Positions 16,910 to 26,000 of a stretch of 64,000 bases of DNA are shown here, in pieces. The translations under genes and the position numbers were made by a program. The DNA comes from Lachnospiraceae bacterium (lineage in GTDB: Bacteria; Bacillota; Clostridia; Lachnospirales; Lachnospiraceae). Numbering within the stretch: position 1 is the stretch's first letter; each line of letters begins with the position of its first letter. The notes beneath the pieces were generated by a model that was not told where the DNA came from, did not search any database, and saw only the letters and a program-made list of their open reading frames with translations. The stretch covers positions 1 through 64,000 of the forward strand of contig CAJTDB010000004.1 in NCBI GenBank assembly GCA_910574965.1. The letters are read 5' to 3'.

Positions 16910-17347
16910 ATGAAGCTAGAAGTATTGCAAAAGGAAATGATTGCAGCCATGAAAGCAAAGGATAAGCCGAGAAAAGAATCCATCTCCGCCTTGGTATCCG
17001 CAGTGAAAAAGGCAGGGATTGACGGCGGCTGCAGAGATGATATTCCGGAGGAGTTAGCGGACCAAGTAATCCTGAAAGAGATCAAAACAGTGAAGGAGCA
17101 GATCGATGCTTGTCCGGCAGAAAGGACGGATCTTTTAGAGGAATATAAAGCCCGGTATGCGGTCATGAGCGAGTTTGCGCCGAAGCTTTTAAGCAGCGAT
17201 GAGGTGCGGGAGCTGCTTTCTGCGAAGTTCGCGGAAGTGCTAGCGACGAAAAATAAAGGGATGATTATGAAAACGGTTATGGCTGAGCTGAAAGGAAAAG
17301 CAGACGGAAAAGTAATCAGCGAAGCGGTGGCGGAGCTTTTGAAGTAG
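16910..17347 (+). CDS. yqeY: GatB/YqeY domain-containing protein
   Basis: A 145-residue helical protein related to the tail domain of the tRNA amidotransferase subunit GatB. The family is thought to touch tRNA, but its function is unsettled. It has the characteristic 'DKPRKESISALVSAVKKA' near the N-terminus and the C-terminal 'NKGMIMKTVMAELKGKADGK', which is the strongest YqeY signature. AAGGAG lies 8-13 bases upstream of the ATG. It ends the larB-cls-CBS-yqeY run. The T-box promoter begins about 70 bases downstream. Confidence 0.9.
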   Translation: MKLEVLQKEMIAAMKAKDKPRKESISALVSAVKKAGIDGGCRDDIPEELADQVILKEIKTVKEQIDACPAERTDLLEEYKARYAVMSEFAPKLLSSDEVRELLSAKFAEVLATKNKGMIMKTVMAELKGKADGKVISEAVAELLK

Positions 17348-17415
17348 GGATGGTGCTGCCGGAAAAGCCATTATTCCAAAATAAAAAGTGCAGATGAAAA
17401 AATATAAAAAAGGGA

Positions 17416-17444
17416 TTGACATTTTTCCGGAAGTGGAATAAGAT
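17416..17444 (+). promoter_or_regulatory. Promoter of the T-box leader
   Basis: A perfect TTGACA (17416-17421), a 17-base spacer and TAAGAT (17439-17444). Transcription would start near 17452, just before the leader's first helix. Confidence 0.85.
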
Positions 17445-17459
17445 ATAGAATAGAAATAA

Positions 17460-17724
17460 GAGAAACCGTTGAGAAAGAGGAGTAGGCTGTTTAACGAGAT
17501 CACAGAGAGCTGCAGGTGGTGGGATTGCAGTATGGAGTGGATGGCTGAATGGACTTTCGAGGGCAGCCCCGAAATGAAAAGAGTAGGATCTGCCGGGAAC
17601 CAAACCCGTTATCAATGAGGAATGTATGATAGTACATTAAAAGTGGACATTATGTCAATTTGAGTGGTACCGCGATTATAACTGAGTTATAACCGTCTCA
17701 AGCGAAGGCTTGGGACGGTTTTTT
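17460..17724 (+). ncRNA. T-box riboswitch, tryptophan specifier
   Basis: Stem I is closed by GAAAG (17473-17477) with CTTTC (17554-17558). The specifier loop has the usual AGTA on its 5' side and GAA before the triplet TGG (17550-17552) followed by A, reading as a tryptophan codon. The T-box sequence TGGTACCGCG is at 17665-17674. It is followed by an intrinsic terminator: AACCGTCTCAAGC (17691-17703) pairs with GCTTGGGACGGTT (17708-17720), then a T run. Uncharged tRNA-Trp should stabilise the antiterminator and turn on the ABC importer that follows. The variable T-box base is U (UGGU), which wobbles with the G discriminator usual in tRNA-Trp. Confidence 0.93.
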
Positions 17725-17840
17725 ATATGTATACTACAAGCTGTATCTTGACGAATTTTCAGGACAGCAAATTTGCGGGATTACTTGAGAGGTTTCTTCA
17801 TTTCTAAAAGTATATTTTAAGATTATGGAGGAAAAGGAAA

Positions 17841-18896
17841 ATGAAAAAAAGAGCAATGAGTGTATTACTGGCAGCAGCAATGGCAGCAGGAATGATGACA
17901 GGATGCGGCGGGAACAGCGAGGCTCCGTCGGAAAACGCAGCAGACGGTGCAGCAGATCATGGGGACAATACGGATGCGGCAGACGATGCAGAGAAGACAT
18001 CTTATAAAGTTGCAGTTGTAAAACAGATGGACCATGCTTCTCTGGATGAGATTGCCAATGCAGTGTGTGAGGAGCTGGATGCGATCGCAGCTTCTAACGG
18101 GATTACCATTGAATACGAAGTACAGTCCGGGCAGGGAGAACAGTCGGTATTAAATCAGATTGGTACGCAGGTGATTTCGGATGAAGTGGATGTAATCATT
18201 CCGATTGCAACGCTGGCAGCACAAGTAATGGCAACATGTGCGGAGGAGACGAAGACGCCGATCGTGTACGCAGCCATCTCGGATCCGGAGAGTGCAGATA
18301 TGACGGGAATCGATTATGTGACTGGTACTTCCGATGCGCTGAATACGGCATTTATTATGGATATGATGCTGACTCAGAATCCGGATGTGAAGAAAGTTGG
18401 ACTTCTGTATTCCATGTCGGAGGCAAATTCCGCAAAACCCATCGCAGAGGCAAAGGCATATCTGGATGAGAAAGGAATTGCTTATGTGGAGAAGACAGCC
18501 AACACCAATGATGAAGTTATTGCGGCGGCCAGTACTCTGATGGGGGAAAAGGTGGATGCTGTCTTTACACCTACCGATAATGTGATTATGTCCGCAGAAC
18601 TTGCTATTTACGAGGATTTGGCCGCAGCGGGGATTCCTCATTATACCGGAGCGGATTCGTTCGTCCGCAATGGTGCATTTATTACCTGCGGTGTAAACTA
18701 TACGGATCTGGGACATGAGACGGCAGACTTGGCATATCGGGCACTGACCGAGGGCATGGATGGACTGGAAGATTATTACCTGATGGATGGCGGAATCATC
18801 ACCGTTAACACGGAGACAGCAGAGGCTCTTGGCATCGATTATGCAGTATTTGCAGAAATGGGCGATATCGTGGAAGTGACCACAACAGAAGAATAA
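17841..18896 (+). CDS. trpX: ABC transporter substrate-binding lipoprotein, predicted for tryptophan
   Basis: Captures the substrate outside the cell for the permease and ATPase encoded next. A lipoprotein signal peptide ends at 'MTGCGG' (lipid Cys about residue 22), followed by a Ser/Asp/Ala-rich spacer. The mature part belongs to the ABC_sub_bind (PF04392-like) family: 'VAVVKQMDHASLDEIANAV', 'IIPIATLAAQVMAT' and 'DAVFTPTDNVIMSAELAIYE'. Length is 351 residues. The family alone does not fix the substrate. The tryptophan assignment comes from the upstream T-box specifier and the known T-box-controlled trpXYZ importers of Firmicutes. GGAGG precedes the ATG. Confidence 0.88.
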   Translation: MKKRAMSVLLAAAMAAGMMTGCGGNSEAPSENAADGAADHGDNTDAADDAEKTSYKVAVVKQMDHASLDEIANAVCEELDAIAASNGITIEYEVQSGQGEQSVLNQIGTQVISDEVDVIIPIATLAAQVMATCAEETKTPIVYAAISDPESADMTGIDYVTGTSDALNTAFIMDMMLTQNPDVKKVGLLYSMSEANSAKPIAEAKAYLDEKGIAYVEKTANTNDEVIAAASTLMGEKVDAVFTPTDNVIMSAELAIYEDLAAAGIPHYTGADSFVRNGAFITCGVNYTDLGHETADLAYRALTEGMDGLEDYYLMDGGIITVNTETAEALGIDYAVFAEMGDIVEVTTTEE

Positions 18897-18943
18897 AAGG
18901 AACGTATGTTCTGTATAAAGATCCGGGAAAGGGAGAGACCATT

Positions 18944-19852
18944 ATGCTTTATGTGATCCAGACAGCACTGGAGCTTGGATTTATGTATGCACTGGTAGCT
19001 ATGGCACTGTTTCTAAGCTATCGTGTGCTGGACATTGCAGACTTGACGACGGACAGCGGGTTTGTGCTGGGAGCGGCTGTATCCGTAACCGTGACGGCCG
19101 CCGGACATCCGTTTTTGGCTGTTCTGGCCGCAATCTGTGCCGGTGCATGTGCCGGATATGTGACTGCATTTCTTCAGACACGCCTGGGAGTGCCTTCTAT
19201 CCTGGCAGGAATCGTTACCAATACGGGGCTCTATACCGTCAATCTGATGGTTATGGGCTGGAGCTCCAACGTAAGCCTTTTGAAGCAGGAGACGCTGTTT
19301 ACGATGCTTCGGGATACGGGTTTTGGCGGCGACTGGTATAAACTGATCCTGACAGCGGGCATTACAGTGGCGGCAGCGGGATTTCTTATATGGTTTCTCG
19401 GCACGAGGCTTGGGCTCAGCATCCGTGCGACAGGGGACAATCGGGAAATGGTCAGTGCATCTTCCATCAATCCGGTGTTTACGATCTCTGTTGGACTTAG
19501 TGTGTCTAATGCGCTGACGGCGTTGTCCGGGGCAGTGGTAGGACAGTATCAGAAATCTGCGGACATTAACAGCAGTACAGGAATTGTCGTTATCGGTCTG
19601 GCATGTCTGATTATCGGAGAGACTATATTCGGACGGCGTTCCGTGGGAAGGAATGTGGCAGCGGCCATTGCCGGCAGCATTATGTACCGCTTCCTGTATG
19701 CGATCATATTGAAGACTTCCATAGTGCCCATTGAGTGTCTGAAGCTGGTGACGGCTATTGTAGTAGCACTGGCCATCGCTTCCCCTACCTTAAAAGAATG
19801 GGGAATGTTCCAGAAACGGAAAATAGATTCCATGCAGAAAGGGGGACGCTGA
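18944..19852 (+). CDS. trpY: ABC transporter permease, predicted for tryptophan
   Basis: Membrane channel subunit of the importer. The 302-residue protein has about eight hydrophobic segments and belongs to the LivH/BPD_transp_2 permease family: 'FMYALVAMALFLSYRVLDIA' near the N-terminus, 'GVPSILAGIVTNTGLYTVN' and 'GLSIRATGDNREMVSASSIN' around 165-185. The last is the cytoplasmic coupling loop that contacts the ATPase. GGGAGAG lies about 8-14 bases upstream. It follows trpX by 47 bases and is followed after one base by the ATPase gene. Confidence 0.9.
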   Translation: MLYVIQTALELGFMYALVAMALFLSYRVLDIADLTTDSGFVLGAAVSVTVTAAGHPFLAVLAAICAGACAGYVTAFLQTRLGVPSILAGIVTNTGLYTVNLMVMGWSSNVSLLKQETLFTMLRDTGFGGDWYKLILTAGITVAAAGFLIWFLGTRLGLSIRATGDNREMVSASSINPVFTISVGLSVSNALTALSGAVVGQYQKSADINSSTGIVVIGLACLIIGETIFGRRSVGRNVAAAIAGSIMYRFLYAIILKTSIVPIECLKLVTAIVVALAIASPTLKEWGMFQKRKIDSMQKGGR

Positions 19853-19853
19853 A

Positions 19854-20657
19854 TTGTTACGGTTAGAGCATATTCAGAAGACATTTAACCCCGGTACAGT
19901 CAATGAAAAGCGTGCCATTCAGGATCTGTCCCTGCATTTAAAGCCGGGAGATTTTGCCACGATCATCGGTTCTAATGGTGCCGGAAAATCAACCATGCTG
20001 AATGCGGTTGCAGGCAAGTTTTACGTGGACGACGGTTCGATCTTTCTAAATGGAAAGAATATTACCTTTGAGCGGGAGTATAAGCGAAGCCGGGTCATTG
20101 GCCGGCTGTTTCAGGACCCTCTGAAGGGGACCGCTCCGCATATGACCATTGAGGAAAATCTGGCGCTGGCTTTTCTGCGTGCTTCAAAAGGAAGTATTCC
20201 TTTCAGCCGGATTTCTAAAAAAGACAAGGAGATTTTCCGGGAGCAGTTGTCTCTTCTGGAGATGGGGTTGGAAGACCGGATGAAGCAGCCGGTGGGACTT
20301 CTGTCCGGCGGACAGCGGCAGGCGCTGACGCTTTTGATGGCGACGATGGTGCCGCCGAAAGTTCTTCTTCTGGATGAGCATACGGCGGCGTTGGATCCGG
20401 GTACAGCAGACAAGGTGCTGGAACTGACGAAGAAGATCATCGAGAAGAACAAAATCACTTGTCTGATGGTGACGCATAATATGCAGCAGGCGCTGGAACT
20501 TGGAAACCGGACACTCATGATGGATGATGGAAATATCGTTCTGGATATCGAAGGCGAAGAACGGGCGCGCATGACGGTTGCGGATCTGCTGAAACGTTTT
20601 CACAGCGGCGCCGGAAAAGCGCTGGATAATGACCGAATATTGCTGTCTATGGATTAG
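19854..20657 (+). CDS. trpZ: ABC transporter ATP-binding protein, predicted for tryptophan
   Basis: Energises the importer. The 267-residue protein carries Walker A 'IGSNGAGKSTMLNAV' (about 40-54), the signature 'LLSGGQRQALTLLMA' (about 148-162), Walker B 'VLLLDEHTAALDP' (about 170-182) and the H-loop 'CLMVTHNM'. In the canonical switch the residue after Walker B Asp is Glu, as here. Translation appears to begin at TTG 19854, one base past the permease stop, with AAAGGGGGA as ribosome binding site. A strong terminator follows at 20668-20695, closing the T-box operon. Confidence 0.92.
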   Translation: MLRLEHIQKTFNPGTVNEKRAIQDLSLHLKPGDFATIIGSNGAGKSTMLNAVAGKFYVDDGSIFLNGKNITFEREYKRSRVIGRLFQDPLKGTAPHMTIEENLALAFLRASKGSIPFSRISKKDKEIFREQLSLLEMGLEDRMKQPVGLLSGGQRQALTLLMATMVPPKVLLLDEHTAALDPGTADKVLELTKKIIEKNKITCLMVTHNMQQALELGNRTLMMDDGNIVLDIEGEERARMTVADLLKRFHSGAGKALDNDRILLSMD

Positions 20658-20667
20658 ATGATAGGAA

Positions 20668-20695
20668 GGGCTGCTCTGTGAGCGGCCCTTTTTTT
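20668..20695 (+). terminator. Intrinsic terminator of the trpXYZ operon
   Basis: GGGCTGCTC (20668-20676) pairs with GAGCGGCCC (20680-20688, one G-T pair) over a 3-base loop, followed by seven T. Confidence 0.9.
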
Positions 20696-20768
20696 GTCGC
20701 TTTTGACGGCTCTGCAACATAAAAAGCATATTTTCTGTTCAAATTGTAAGTTTCTTCTGAATTTTATG

Positions 20769-20806
20769 TTGTATTTTGCAGAAAAATGTAGTATGATATT
20801 TCTACA
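20769..20806 (+). promoter_or_regulatory. Promoter with overlapping inverted repeat, kinase operon
   Basis: TTGTAT (20769-20774), a 17-base spacer and TATGAT (20792-20797). The inverted repeat TGTAG (20787-20791) / CTACA (20802-20806) brackets the -10 box and is a candidate operator. The following 170 bases to the kinase start show no gene. Confidence 0.6.
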
Positions 20807-20980
20807 CATAAGAAAATCGCGGGCAGTCGCCCGAATTATTCCCATGATTGAACTGAAGAATGTATCAAGTGATAAGGCTGTAAGTATTGTATAGTCTGTA
20901 TTGATATCCGCAGAATTTTGCAGGAAATAAGGAATGGCCTAAAAGGCTGTGTCTGCAGTGCATCCGGAGGAGAGAACAGG

Positions 20981-22666
20981 ATGTTAGAGATCGGAACTGT
21001 GATTGATGGAAAATATAAGATCTTACATGTGATTGGAAGGGGCGGTATGAGCATTGTCTACCTTGCCATGAATGAACGGGCTAACCGGCAGTGGGCAGTC
21101 AAGGAAATCTTAAAGTCGGATGCCTATGATCTGTATGCCAATAAAAAGGAAATTGAGATGATGAAACGGCTGGATCATCCGCACCTTCCAAGTATCATCG
21201 ATGTAATTGAGAGCAAACATGCGCTTCTGATCGTGATGGATTATATTGAAGGGCGGTCTCTTCAGGCAATTTTACAGGAGCAGGGCGCACTGCCTCAGGA
21301 GGAAGTTCTAAAGTGGGCGGTGCAGCTCAGTGATACGCTTTCTTACCTGCATACAAGAAAACCGCCGATCATATACCGTGATATGAAACCGTCCAATGTC
21401 ATGCTGAAGCCGGACGGAAATGTTATGCTGATCGATTTTGGAGCAGCAAGGGAGTATCAGCCGAGAAAGGAGAAGGATACCATTTCTCTGGGAACCAGGG
21501 GCTATGCGGCGCCGGAGCAGTATGAGAAGGAGGGACAAAGTGATGCCAGGACAGACATTTATTGTTTAGGAGTGATGATCTTTCAACTGCTCACAGGAGA
21601 AAGTCCTCATTCGCTTCGGCCCATCCGCAGGATCGATCCGTCTTTTTCATCCGGGCTGGAAGCGATTCTTATCAAATGTACGCAGATTCGAAAAGAGGAC
21701 CGGTATCAGTCCTGCCAGGAGCTGCTCTATGCATGGGAGCATTACTGGGAGTGGGATGCTTCTTATCGAATGGAACAGAAGAAAAAGCTGTCGTCTTTTT
21801 TGACCTTGGCGGCAGCGGGTGCGGTTCTTGGAATCAGTGCCTGTTTTTTCTATTGGAAAGAGATAGATATTCGAAAACATGATTACGATGCCTGTATTCT
21901 GGCAGCGGGAAATTCTTTCACAAAGGAGGAAGAGATTCGGAACTATGAACGTGCAGTAGATCTGAATCCTTTTCGGCAGGAAGCCTATATGAAGCTTCTG
22001 GAAGATGCTTTTCTGGATGATCAGGTGCTGACTGTAAAGGAAAGTGAAAGATTACGGTCGATTCTGATCGATTATGGAGACCGAAAAGAGACAAATGAAC
22101 AGATTTTCCGAAGGAATCAGAAAGGATATGCAGAATTTGCCTATGCGGCAGGGATCGCATACTACTATAAGTATGAGGAAAAGAGCAATAAGAAACAGGC
22201 AAAGGGATATCTGGAAACAGCGGCGCTTGCCGGCTGTCTGGGGGAGAAAAAGTCCGGCCGGGCAGGAAAACTGGGTGCTGTAGCCGGATATTATTCCCGT
22301 GTCGGAATGGCAGATGAGGCAGGAGATGAGGCAGTTACTTATCGGGATTATTGGGAAGATCTGATACAGTTGTCTGCCGGGAATCTGGTGGAAGCGGACA
22401 ATGAGCGTACAGCGCTTGTGATGTATGGAGAGCTGACCGGACAGATTCTCTCCCGGACAGAGGCATTCAAAGAGGACGGGGTAGAAAAGGAGGAGATGCT
22501 TCTGAAGCTTGCGGAAATCAGAGAACATCTGGAGACAGATTTTTCTGAACTGGAGATGAACAGGAGAAGGCAGATTGAGGAAGAACTGCAGGAAATTCTA
22601 AGATATGTGGAACGGGCGGAGCATATGGTATGTGCTGCTTTTGCAAGGGAAGGAGAAGAGATATGA
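20981..22666 (+). CDS. Membrane Hanks-type serine/threonine protein kinase
   Basis: Predicted to phosphorylate Ser/Thr on cytoplasmic targets. The kinase domain (about 1-270) has the glycine loop 'GRGGMSIVYLA', the catalytic Lys in 'WAVKEI', 'YRDMKPSNVML', 'DFGAARE' and the 'GTRGYAAPEQY' substrate-binding motif. All key residues are present. One membrane helix near 270-292 ('LSSFLTLAAAGAVLGISACF') separates it from an outer part of about 270 residues that is helical and repeat-like, possibly TPR, with no PASTA repeats. The start is ATG 20981, with GGAGGAG upstream; TTG 20918 is less likely. It overlaps the next gene by 4 bases (ATGA). The neighbours suggest a surface-sensing role. Confidence 0.92.
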   Translation: MLEIGTVIDGKYKILHVIGRGGMSIVYLAMNERANRQWAVKEILKSDAYDLYANKKEIEMMKRLDHPHLPSIIDVIESKHALLIVMDYIEGRSLQAILQEQGALPQEEVLKWAVQLSDTLSYLHTRKPPIIYRDMKPSNVMLKPDGNVMLIDFGAAREYQPRKEKDTISLGTRGYAAPEQYEKEGQSDARTDIYCLGVMIFQLLTGESPHSLRPIRRIDPSFSSGLEAILIKCTQIRKEDRYQSCQELLYAWEHYWEWDASYRMEQKKKLSSFLTLAAAGAVLGISACFFYWKEIDIRKHDYDACILAAGNSFTKEEEIRNYERAVDLNPFRQEAYMKLLEDAFLDDQVLTVKESERLRSILIDYGDRKETNEQIFRRNQKGYAEFAYAAGIAYYYKYEEKSNKKQAKGYLETAALAGCLGEKKSGRAGKLGAVAGYYSRVGMADEAGDEAVTYRDYWEDLIQLSAGNLVEADNERTALVMYGELTGQILSRTEAFKEDGVEKEEMLLKLAEIREHLETDFSELEMNRRRQIEEELQEILRYVERAEHMVCAAFAREGEEI

Positions 22667-22980
22667 GTATGGAAATGTGCCGGCGGCTGTATATGGCCTG
22701 TCTAAGCGGGGCGGTGCTTTGTGTATCGGCGGCAGTTGTCCTTTTTATTCGGCTGGATATCCGGACTGCCTGGAGTGTTTTGGCAAGGGGAAAGTATATG
22801 AGGTATCCAAAGGCGGAAAAGGGTACAGGCGGGAAGCATTGCTCCATTTCGGAATGTTATCAGGAGACAGAACCAGAAGAAGAGACGAGGACCATGGTTC
22901 TGCTGCAAAAGGATATGGTATGGGAAATATACTGCTCTATGGGAATGAGAAATGATGGCACAGTACCTGTGCGAAAATAA
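22663..22980 (+). CDS. Small membrane protein of the kinase operon
   Basis: A 105-residue protein I do not recognise. Residues about 5-28 ('LYMACLSGAVLCVSAAVVLF') form a membrane helix or uncleaved signal. The rest is short and polar with several Cys (in 'GGKHCSISECYQE' and 'WEIYCSMGM'). Start ATG 22663 overlaps the kinase stop in an ATGA; AAGGAGAAGAG lies just before it. The frame is intact and coupled on both sides: 44 bases later the giant surface protein begins. It may be an assembly partner or a linker between kinase and surface protein; this is inference from position only. Confidence 0.7.
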   Translation: MSMEMCRRLYMACLSGAVLCVSAAVVLFIRLDIRTAWSVLARGKYMRYPKAEKGTGGKHCSISECYQETEPEEETRTMVLLQKDMVWEIYCSMGMRNDGTVPVRK

Positions 22981-23024
22981 TATGGGGGATAGGGGACAGG
23001 TGCGGGATATTACAGGAGGGCAAA

Positions 23025-26000
23025 ATGACAGGAAAGAAGAAAGAAATCCGTTTGACTATGGTGCTGGTGCTGACGCTGCTGCTTTTTTGGGGTGCAGACC
23101 GCCAAAAACTGGTATATGCAGAAGGCATACAGGAGGAAGAGACAATCGAAGGAAAGAACATATGTTTGGAAACGGAAGAACCAGAGGAAGAAAGCGAAGA
23201 ACAAAAGAAAGAGGATGTATGCCAAGAACCGCCGAAAATCCGTGTGGAATATGGCGCTGAGCCGGCAGAGCTGCAGGAGGGACTTTATTTTCGGGAAGAT
23301 CCGGATTTGCTGCTTTTGGCAGAAGCTTCCGAAGGGATTGCACAGGTGGAGTATGCAGCAGAAGAAGGTATATATGAAATACTGAAGGAGCTGGAAAATG
23401 AGGAACAGACAGTTTGTGAGCTTTCTTTGAATGAGACCAGTCCTTTAAAGGAGCAGCTTACGGATATGGAGGATGGGACATATGTCTGGTCATTCCGGGT
23501 GACAGACCAAAAGGGAGAAAAGGCAGAGACAAGAGTGGAATTTAGGATAGACAAGACGGCTCCGGACCGAGATATCTTTGTATCCTGGCATTCGGACGGG
23601 ACGAATCCAAAAGCATCCAGAGGCCGCGGTATCGAAAGGCTGGTTTCAACGGTTTTGGATAGAATGTTTGGGAAGAAGAACATATGTTTTGATCTGTACA
23701 TACGGGACAGGGCAGTTTTAGAGGAAGAAGGATATGAGCCTTCGGGTATTGATCTGGAGGATTTGAAAGATCAGCTTCAGACGATGGATGGGAAAGCAGT
23801 AATCCGGGATTTTCAAAGAGTCGAGGAGGGTTTGGTATCCTTTCTGTATGATGGCGGTCTTCAGGAAGGATACGTGCATATGAGAGGGTGTATCGTGATG
23901 CCTTCGGATGATGACCAGGACATGGAAGAACGGCTTTGTATTCGGCGGCTGAGGGACCGGGCCGGCAACACAGCCGGGGAGACAGATGCAAAAGAGCTGA
24001 CCGGTACGACGATACTGTATTTTGACCGAACCAGTCCTGTGCTCTCGGCAGACTATGGGAACGGAATTATGGACGAAGAGTGCGGGAAATTATTTTATCA
24101 GGAAGAAGCGAAGATTCGGCTGACTGTGACGGAGGAGCGGATAAAGGATTTTACGGATGAAGAGGGAAATCCGGTTCTGCCGCTGGTCTATGTGAGTTCT
24201 TGCGGAGAGAAGGAGGAGGCAGCAGGGGAATGGACTGGAACGGATTCTGGTGTTTTTATGGAAGTAAGGATTCCGCCTTCGGAGAATGAAGAGACAGAAT
24301 ATGAGATTATTGTAGAATATCAGGATGGTTCCGGCAATCTGCTGGAGACAGACAAAACCTGCCTTGGAACTGCAGAGCAGGGAGTTTACAGAAGCTGTCC
24401 GATTGTAGTCGATCAACGGGCGCCGGAGCTGACTGCATTTTCCATAGAAGGAAAGACGCATGGACAGGCCGGCGGTATAGAGGTATATGAACATGCAGAA
24501 GAAGAGGATGTATTCTTTTCTTTCACCATCGATGACCATGCATCTTATTGGAATCCCTCCGGGGTGCAACTGACGGTCAGGAACCGTGAGACTGGCAGAT
24601 TGGCGGCTGAGATAAACGGAAGCGGGCTTTATTGGGATACGAATGGGTGCAGCCATCATGCGGTTTATGGCTTTGACGGAGAGGGGGAGGAGAAAGTATA
24701 CAGTTATGAAGTGATACTTTCTTATAAAGACCGTGCGGGGAACTTTCTGACAGGGAAAGGAGCATCTGGCGATCGGATAGAAAATGGCGCCTATTGCAGT
24801 GAGGCATTTTTACTGGACCATCAGGCACCGGAGTTTTATATCTCTTTTCCAAAAGCTTTCCGACTGGTACGGGAGGATGCAGATCCTTCTTTTGATCGGT
24901 TTGGGAGTGCTCTGGAGGCAGGATACACTGCCTATTACCGAAGCGAAGCAGAAGTTTGCTTTTCTATCCGGGAATACTGTGCAGAGCCTGTGTATGATGG
25001 GCGCAGGTTTGTGGGGCTGAAAGATTTTGTACTAACAATAACCGGCAGGGACGAAAGTTCCTATCAGCCGGAAATCTCCTGGGAACGAAAAGAGGAACTA
25101 TACGAGGGAACATTTGTTCTGTCAAAGGAAGACCAATATGAAATTGCTGTATCCTATATGGATCTGGCAGGAAATGTCATGAGCTTCAGGCAGGCAGAAG
25201 GAAGCAGAGAGGAGATATCTAAAAGAGAGGGAACATACAGAAGCGTTCCGATTGTGCTGGATCGTACACCGCCGGCGGTTCATCTTTCCTATGTCAATAT
25301 GGTTGGTGAGGAAGCGGAACCGGCTGCCGTCTTTTCAGGAGATGGGCGGGTGTATTTTGCAGAGCCTGTCTATTTGAAACTGGAGGCAAAAGACGAAAAT
25401 ATCCGCTGTCATGAGCTTCTGGAAAGTTTGAGAGGAACAAAGATCACGAAGATCAGCAATTCCCTGGTTTCCGACAGCAGTGTATCAAGATTTCTGTCGG
25501 CGGTAGATCGTTCAAAGACCGGGAATGTTACTTTTTACATCCCGCTTTCCACAGAAGCTTCTTATGAATTTCCGACAGAATGGGAGGATTTGGCAGGAAA
25601 CATATGTTCTGTTAAAAAGGAAAAAGTATCTGTAGACAGGACCGATCCGGAACTTGATCTGTCTTATTCGGCAGAAGAATCTGGATATTTGGATGCGGTC
25701 CGGTACCGGGATATCCGCTATTTATTTGCAGATCATCGGATGATCGTGACTGTGTCTGCAAAAGATCTATGTTCCGGCATTTGGAAAATTCGTTATATTA
25801 TGGAAGGAGAGGACGGGAACCGGACAGAAAAGACCGAGACATTTGAACCTATGGAAAAGAGCGTATGTACTTTTGCGGTTCCTTTCCATGGGCGGGATTT
25901 TAAAGGTACTGTGATGGTAGAAGCGTGGGACTGGTCTGGAAATCATGTATCACAGGACGATGGATATATTGTGGAGAGTTCCAAAAAGCACGAAGAGACA

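Noticed and set aside
24090-24659. 189-residue minus-strand ORF inside the giant surface protein gene
   Set aside because: Antisense shadow of a strongly coding plus-strand frame; no recognisable protein pattern.
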